A stretch of 9,305 nucleotides of DNA. Origin: CAZYPU01 sp049642705 (GTDB taxonomy: Bacteria; Omnitrophota; Gorgyraeia; JABMRN01; RBG-13-46-9). The stretch lies in contig JBARPB010000092.1 of the NCBI GenBank assembly GCA_049642705.1, positions 1 through 9,305 of the forward strand, read 5' to 3'. A program made the translations under genes and the position numbers. Below the pieces are notes generated by a model, which worked only from the letters and a program-made list of their open reading frames with translations, searched no databases and was not told the origin of the DNA. Shown here in pieces: positions 5,630-9,305 of the stretch. Position 1 is the first letter of the stretch; every line of letters begins with the position of its first letter.

Positions 5630-6896
5630 GATAAAACCCTTCAAGGGAATCTTATACAACGAGAAAAAAGTAGATATTGCAAAAGTAGTTACCCCGCCTT
5701 ACGACATCATCTCCCAGAGCATGCAAAACCGTTTCTACCACGCGGACCCGCACAACATAATAAGGCTCATACTGGGAAAAGAGGAAAAAAGCGATACCTC
5801 CCGCAATAACAGGTATACGCGCTCCGCGCTATTCTTAGAGAGGTGGCTTAGGGGCAGGATTTTTGTCAAGGATACCAAACCCTCTATCTACATTTATACC
5901 CAGGAATATCTGTACAGGAGGCGAAAAAGAACGCGTATCGGTTTCATTGCCCTTATGAAAATAGAAGACCCTAAAGAAAGCGGCATTTTACCCCACGAAT
6001 ATACACTGGATAAACCGAAAGCCGACAGATTCAACCTTATCGTAAAGACGAAGGCAAACCTAAGCCCCATTTTTTGCCTGTTTCAGGATAGGGAAAACAG
6101 GATAAGCGGAATATTAAAACGTTTCGTGAAATCCAGAGATGCGCTTTTTGCCGTGGATGCCGAAGGCGTAACACACAAGCTCTGGAGGGTCCAGGGGAAA
6201 AGTATGGTAGAAGAAATAAAGAAGTGCATGCGGAGCAAGAAAATATTCATCGCCGACGGACACCACAGATATGAAGTTGCGCTGACGTACAGAAATAGAA
6301 TGAAGAGATCGAAAAATTATAAAAAAAATGTCGATTATATCATGATGTATTTTTCCAATTTAAGCGAAAGAGGAAACCTTACGATACTCTCGACGCACAG
6401 GGTTGTAAGGAATATACCGGGTTTCGGAAGAAAAAAAATAATACCCGCCTTAAAGAGATACTTCCGCGTAAAAAGCATAAAGCGCATAGGAGATCTGCTC
6501 AAGTATCTGGATAAAACCCCGAAGGGCAAACACTCATTTGGCGTACATGTCCGGGGGAAATTCTACCTTTTGGCCTTAAAAGAAAAATATTCCGCAGATA
6601 ATGTAGAATCGAAGAAGACAGATGCCCTGAAACGGCTAAATGTCACGATTCTCCACGACCTGATAATAGATAAAATATTAGGTGTCAAAAACAGCGAAAG
6701 TAGTATAAAATATATAAGGAACGAAAAGGACGCGCTGGCGCTTATTGACAGGGGCGATTACGAGATGGCATTTTTTCTGAGACCGACCCAAGTATCGGAA
6801 ATGACGGCTGTGGCGAAAAAGGGCGAGCTGATGCCGCAGAAATCGACATACTTTTATCCGAAACTCTTGACGGGACTTGTGATTAATAAGTTTTAA
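5622..6896 (+). CDS. DUF1015 family protein
   Basis: A 424-residue soluble protein of the DUF1015 family. Family motifs visible are IKPFKGILYN and VVTPPYDIIS near the N-terminus, HNIIRLILGKEE, then LPHEYTLDKPKADRFNLI with KANLSPIF, and the hallmark FIADGHHRYEVAL at residues 209-221, whose DGHHR residues look like a metal- or nucleotide-binding site. I do not know a proven function for the family, and the sequence does not supply one. The frame is open upstream to an earlier possible start at 5490, but that would place 44 unrelated residues inside fmdB; ATG 5622 gives the family N-terminus (MAEIKPF) and an 8-nt overlap with the fmdB stop. No Shine-Dalgarno sequence is obvious, which suggests translational coupling. 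The many Lys/Arg residues give a basic protein. No signal peptide or membrane segment is seen. Confidence 0.88.
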   Translation: MAEIKPFKGILYNEKKVDIAKVVTPPYDIISQSMQNRFYHADPHNIIRLILGKEEKSDTSRNNRYTRSALFLERWLRGRIFVKDTKPSIYIYTQEYLYRRRKRTRIGFIALMKIEDPKESGILPHEYTLDKPKADRFNLIVKTKANLSPIFCLFQDRENRISGILKRFVKSRDALFAVDAEGVTHKLWRVQGKSMVEEIKKCMRSKKIFIADGHHRYEVALTYRNRMKRSKNYKKNVDYIMMYFSNLSERGNLTILSTHRVVRNIPGFGRKKIIPALKRYFRVKSIKRIGDLLKYLDKTPKGKHSFGVHVRGKFYLLALKEKYSADNVESKKTDALKRLNVTILHDLIIDKILGVKNSESSIKYIRNEKDALALIDRGDYEMAFFLRPTQVSEMTAVAKKGELMPQKSTYFYPKLLTGLVINKF

Positions 6897-6913
6897 GGAT
6901 TAAGAATTAAGAT
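6893..6913 (+). repeat. Three 7-bp tandem repeats at the accD start
   Basis: TTAAGGA (6893-6899), TTAAGAA (6900-6906) and TTAAGAT (6907-6913) run from the stop codon of the DUF1015 gene into the ATG of accD. The first unit contains AAGGA, the only Shine-Dalgarno-like string, at a rather long 12-nt spacing. This may be a slippage-prone duplicated initiation region or a chance pattern. Confidence 0.55.
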
Positions 6914-7754
6914 GGCGTTATTTAAAAAAGATAAATACATCAAAGTCACCGTCTCCAAGAAGAAGGACATACCGGGCGGCCTCTGGACCAAGTGCGAGGA
7001 CTGCGGCGAGATCATATATAACAAAAAACTCGAAGAAAACCTCTATGTTTGCCCGAAGTGCAATTTCCATTTTACGCTTGGCATAAAAAAAAGAATAGAG
7101 AGCCTTCTGGATGACGGTAACTTGAAAGAATACTACCGGGACATGGGGACGCTCGATCCACTGAATTTTAAAGGGCCCAAGACCTATCTGGATAAACTCA
7201 AAAAAGACCGCGAGACAACAGGCCTTGTCGAGGCGGCGGTTGTCGGCGAGGGGCTTGTAAACAAGAAAAAAGCCGCCTTCGCCTTTACGGATTCGGGGTT
7301 TATAATGGGTTCGATGGGTTCTGTGGTGGGCGAGAAGATAACGAGGATTACGGAGCTCGCCACTGAAAAAGGATTGCCGCTCATTATTGTTTCCGGTTCG
7401 GGCGGCGGCGCCAGGATGTACGAAGGAATGCTTTCGCTAATGCAGATGGCGAAGACGAGCGCTGCGTTGGCGCGCCACGCCCAGAAAGGCGGGCTATACA
7501 TATCCGTTCTTACAAACCCGACGATGGCAGGGGTGCTGGCGAGCTTCTCGTCGCTGGGGGATATAATCATAGCCGAACCGAGGGCGTTAATCGGCTTTAC
7601 CGGCCCACGCGTTATAGAACAGACCATAAGGCAGAAGCTGCCGGAAGGTTTTCAGAGGTCGGAATTTTTACTGGAACACGGCCTCATAGATATGATAGTT
7701 AACCGCAGGGACATGCGGGATACGCTCTCGAATTTACTGGATTATCTCGGGTGA
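6912..7754 (+). CDS. accD: Acetyl-CoA carboxylase carboxyltransferase subunit beta
   Basis: Beta subunit of the carboxyltransferase half of acetyl-CoA carboxylase, which with AccA moves the carboxyl group from biotin on AccB to acetyl-CoA, making malonyl-CoA for fatty acid synthesis. The 280-residue product has the N-terminal zinc ribbon (C28, C31, C47, C50) and a crotonase-like fold with GSMGSVVGEKITR, SGSGGGARMYEGMLSLMQMAKTSAAL (161 onward), NPTMAGVLASF (202-212), ALIGFTGPRVIEQTIRQKLP and FQRSEFLLEHGLIDMIV. Two loops differ from what I recall of E. coli AccD: SGSGGGARM has one more glycine than SASGGARM, and the usual TMGGV or TTGGV reads TMAGV. It starts 15 nt after the DUF1015 stop. The partner accA is not in this window. 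Confidence 0.96.
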   Translation: MALFKKDKYIKVTVSKKKDIPGGLWTKCEDCGEIIYNKKLEENLYVCPKCNFHFTLGIKKRIESLLDDGNLKEYYRDMGTLDPLNFKGPKTYLDKLKKDRETTGLVEAAVVGEGLVNKKKAAFAFTDSGFIMGSMGSVVGEKITRITELATEKGLPLIIVSGSGGGARMYEGMLSLMQMAKTSAALARHAQKGGLYISVLTNPTMAGVLASFSSLGDIIIAEPRALIGFTGPRVIEQTIRQKLPEGFQRSEFLLEHGLIDMIVNRRDMRDTLSNLLDYLG

Positions 7755-7760
7755 TACGGG

Positions 7761-7766
7761 TATAAT
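7761..7766 (+). promoter_or_regulatory. Possible -10 box of a near-leaderless promoter
   Basis: A perfect TATAAT sits in the 23-nt gap before the ABC ATPase, with its last base 12 nt before ATG 7778. Transcription would start about 7773-7776, leaving almost no leader, and indeed no Shine-Dalgarno sequence precedes the ATG. No good -35 is seen at 16-18 nt upstream (the nearest, TTACTG at 7734-7739, gives a 21-nt spacer), so the call is tentative. Confidence 0.4.
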
Positions 7767-7777
7767 AAAACACCATT

Positions 7778-8887
7778 ATGGCGCAGGTTAGTTTAAGAAA
7801 CGTAAGTAAAATTTTCAAGGGCAACGTCGTTGCCGTCAAAGACGTCACCCTCGGCGTTGAAAACAAGGAGTTCGTGGTGCTTCTCGGGCCGTCGGGCTGC
7901 GGGAAATCGACGACGCTTCGAATCATCGCCGGCCTTGAGGAGGCCACAAGGGGCGACGTCTATATCGGGGCTGACCTTGTCAACAACGTCCCGCCCAAGG
8001 ACAGGAATATCGCGATGGTATTCCAGAGTTATGCCCTGTATCCGCACATGAACGTTTATAACAACATGGCCTTCGGCCTTAAATTGAGAAGATACCCTAA
8101 AGATGAGATTGACAAGAGAGTCAGGGAGGCAGCCGGCATCCTCGGATTGGACAAGCTTTTGGAGAGGCGGCCGAGGGAGCTCTCGGGCGGCCAGAGACAG
8201 CGGGTGGCGGTGGGAAGGGCCATTGTGCGCAAGCCCCTTGTCTTTTTATTTGACGAACCCCTGAGCAACCTTGACGCCAAGATGAGGGTGCAGATGAGAA
8301 CCGAAATAAACCGGCTCCACACAAGGCTTCAGGCCACGATGATTTACGTCACGCACGACCAGACAGAAGCCATGACGCTCGGAAACAGGATTGTCGTTAT
8401 GAACGAGGGCGTGATACATCAGGTTGGCACGCCTTCAGTCATTTACGACAGGCCCGTTAACAAGTTTGTGGCCGGCTTTATAGGAAGCCCTCCCATGAAT
8501 TTCGTGGAAGGCAAAATTGCGAAGAAAGATTCAAAATTCTATTTTAACGAAACGAACGGCAGGATAAAGGTAAAGATTGTCGACGAAATGATGCCAAAAC
8601 TCCAACCCTACGTCGGTAAAGAAATCGCATTCGGCATCCGGAGCGAGGATATTTATGACAAGCTTTTCGCCTCGGAAGCCCCGCCGGAGAATACGGTCGC
8701 AATGGCCTGCGAGGTTGTCGAACCCATGGGAAGCGAGGTGTACCTGCACCTTTCCACCGGAAGACATTCCCTGATAGCGAAAGTAGGCAGTCACGACAAC
8801 CCGCCTATTAATCAGGATATGGATCTTGTTTTTGACATGGCCAAGGTTCACTTCTTCGACAAGGATACCGAAAAGACTATAGTCTAA
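7778..8887 (+). CDS. ugpC: ABC transporter ATP-binding protein, UgpC/MsmK/MalK type
   Basis: The ATPase subunit of a CUT1-type sugar or glycerol-3-phosphate importer, working on the cytoplasmic face of the membrane. All nucleotide-binding motifs are intact in the 369-residue protein: Walker A GPSGCGKST (37-45), Q-loop Q83 in VFQSYALYPHMNV, signature LSGGQRQR (135-142), Walker B VFLFDE (155-160), D-loop SNLDA and switch histidine H193 in YVTHDQTEAM. A C-terminal OB/TOBE-type regulatory region follows from about 240 (FIGSPPMNFVEG, then FGIRSEDIY). Length is typical. No permease or binding-protein gene is adjacent in this window, so it may be a shared ATPase that powers several importers, as MsmK/MsiK do; the substrate cannot be deduced. 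The symbol is a family-level label. ATG 7778 gives the usual N-terminus (MAQVSLRNVSKIF). Confidence 0.94.
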   Translation: MAQVSLRNVSKIFKGNVVAVKDVTLGVENKEFVVLLGPSGCGKSTTLRIIAGLEEATRGDVYIGADLVNNVPPKDRNIAMVFQSYALYPHMNVYNNMAFGLKLRRYPKDEIDKRVREAAGILGLDKLLERRPRELSGGQRQRVAVGRAIVRKPLVFLFDEPLSNLDAKMRVQMRTEINRLHTRLQATMIYVTHDQTEAMTLGNRIVVMNEGVIHQVGTPSVIYDRPVNKFVAGFIGSPPMNFVEGKIAKKDSKFYFNETNGRIKVKIVDEMMPKLQPYVGKEIAFGIRSEDIYDKLFASEAPPENTVAMACEVVEPMGSEVYLHLSTGRHSLIAKVGSHDNPPINQDMDLVFDMAKVHFFDKDTEKTIV

Positions 8888-8907
8888 ACGCGAACTATAC
8901 CCTTATC

Positions 8908-9305
8908 ATGGGGCATGCCAGGACCAAAACCTTCGTCGGATTTATCTCTCTTTTAGCGTGGATACTTCTTCTAATTTTTAGCAAGGACTTAAGGGATACC
9001 CTCCTTTTGGACCCGGCCGGGTTTTCCGATACTTCAAGGATACTACTTCTTTATCTAAGCATTCCCGTTTTCTTTATCTGGATAACGCTTGGCCTTGTTG
9101 CAGGACTTACATCGCTCCTGGTAACTTGTCTTATTTTGGCCGTTTTTTTCGAAAGGGGAATATATGCTTTACCCGCTTCTTGCCTGGCTGTAACAAGCCT
9201 CATCGGTTACAGGCTGCACAGGGTTTTCGAGGGTAACACTAAAAAACTGCGCCTCGACAGTGAAGAGCTGGACGAGAAAGCAAACCTTCTGACCGCCGAG
9301 ATTAA
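8908..9305 (+). CDS. Membrane protein with following coiled coil, 3'-truncated
   Basis: From ATG 8908 the frame stays open to the window edge, giving 132 residues. A short basic N-terminus (MGHARTK) leads to a hydrophobic segment at about 8-24. A charged loop (SKDLRDTLLLDPAG) follows, then a long hydrophobic stretch at about 45-81 that could span the membrane twice, and another at about 85-101. From about 108 the sequence becomes polar and heptad-like (NTKKLRLDSEELDEKANLL), the start of a coiled coil. This layout, several membrane helices then a cytoplasmic coiled coil, is common in sensor proteins whose output domain (GGDEF, histidine kinase or GAF) lies further on; that domain is outside the window, so no function is assigned. 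The gene begins 20 nt after the ABC ATPase stop, without a visible Shine-Dalgarno sequence. Confidence 0.7.
   Translation, partial: MGHARTKTFVGFISLLAWILLLIFSKDLRDTLLLDPAGFSDTSRILLLYLSIPVFFIWITLGLVAGLTSLLVTCLILAVFFERGIYALPASCLAVTSLIGYRLHRVFEGNTKKLRLDSEELDEKANLLTAEI

Noticed and set aside
4984..5659. Minus-strand open frames opposite dnaJ, fmdB and DUF1015
   Set aside because: They lie fully opposite well-supported genes and show no family motif.
1..9305. CRISPR arrays, tRNA or rRNA genes, insertion sequences, attachment sites
   Set aside because: No spaced direct repeats, cloverleaf, rRNA-like segment or transposase is seen; the window is almost entirely protein-coding.

Overview
The window is a compact, almost gap-free bacterial segment with every gene on the + strand. 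It carries a heat-shock chaperone operon (hrcA-grpE-dnaK-dnaJ) behind the 3' part of hflX. After dnaJ come a small FmdB-type zinc-ribbon gene, a DUF1015 gene, accD, an orphan sugar-type ABC ATPase, and the start of a membrane protein cut by the window edge. The mid-range base composition, the gene mix, the Thermoplasma/Gram-positive-like DnaK and a GC-rich palindrome read as SASAKASADK in the DnaK tail suggest an uncultured candidate phylum. Omnitrophota (Candidatus Omnitrophica) is my best guess, from memory of similar genomes and not proven by any marker here.

Layout: 2-1012 hflX (5' end missing). 1013-1121 is the only real regulatory gap: it holds a strong sigma-70-type promoter (TTGACA, 16-nt spacer, extended -10 TGCTACAAT), a perfect CIRCE operator (TTAGCACTC-N9-GAGTGCTAA), and a second inverted repeat lying on the -10 whose arms share the CIRCE core. 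1122-1856 hrcA, 1853-2359 grpE, 2337-4214 dnaK and 4211-5359 dnaJ follow with overlaps at every junction. 5372-5629 fmdB-like, 5622-6896 DUF1015 and 6912-7754 accD continue with 12-15 nt gaps or overlap, so the transcript may run through accD. 7778-8887 is the ABC ATPase, possibly from its own near-leaderless promoter. 8908 onward is a partial membrane protein with a following coiled coil.

How they work together: HrcA should bind CIRCE and shut off its own operon. GrpE, DnaK and DnaJ form the Hsp70 cycle that refolds proteins after stress, and HflX rescues stalled ribosomes under stress, so the first 5.3 kb is a proteostasis block. The FmdB-like and DUF1015 genes have no established role that the sequence reveals. 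AccD is the carboxyltransferase beta subunit for malonyl-CoA synthesis.

I see no new defence, mobile or biosynthetic system. The points most worth a second look are a HrcA about 100 residues shorter than usual, the CIRCE-like repeat nested over the -10, the palindrome inserted in frame in dnaK, and the coupling of DUF1015 and accD to a CIRCE-controlled operon.
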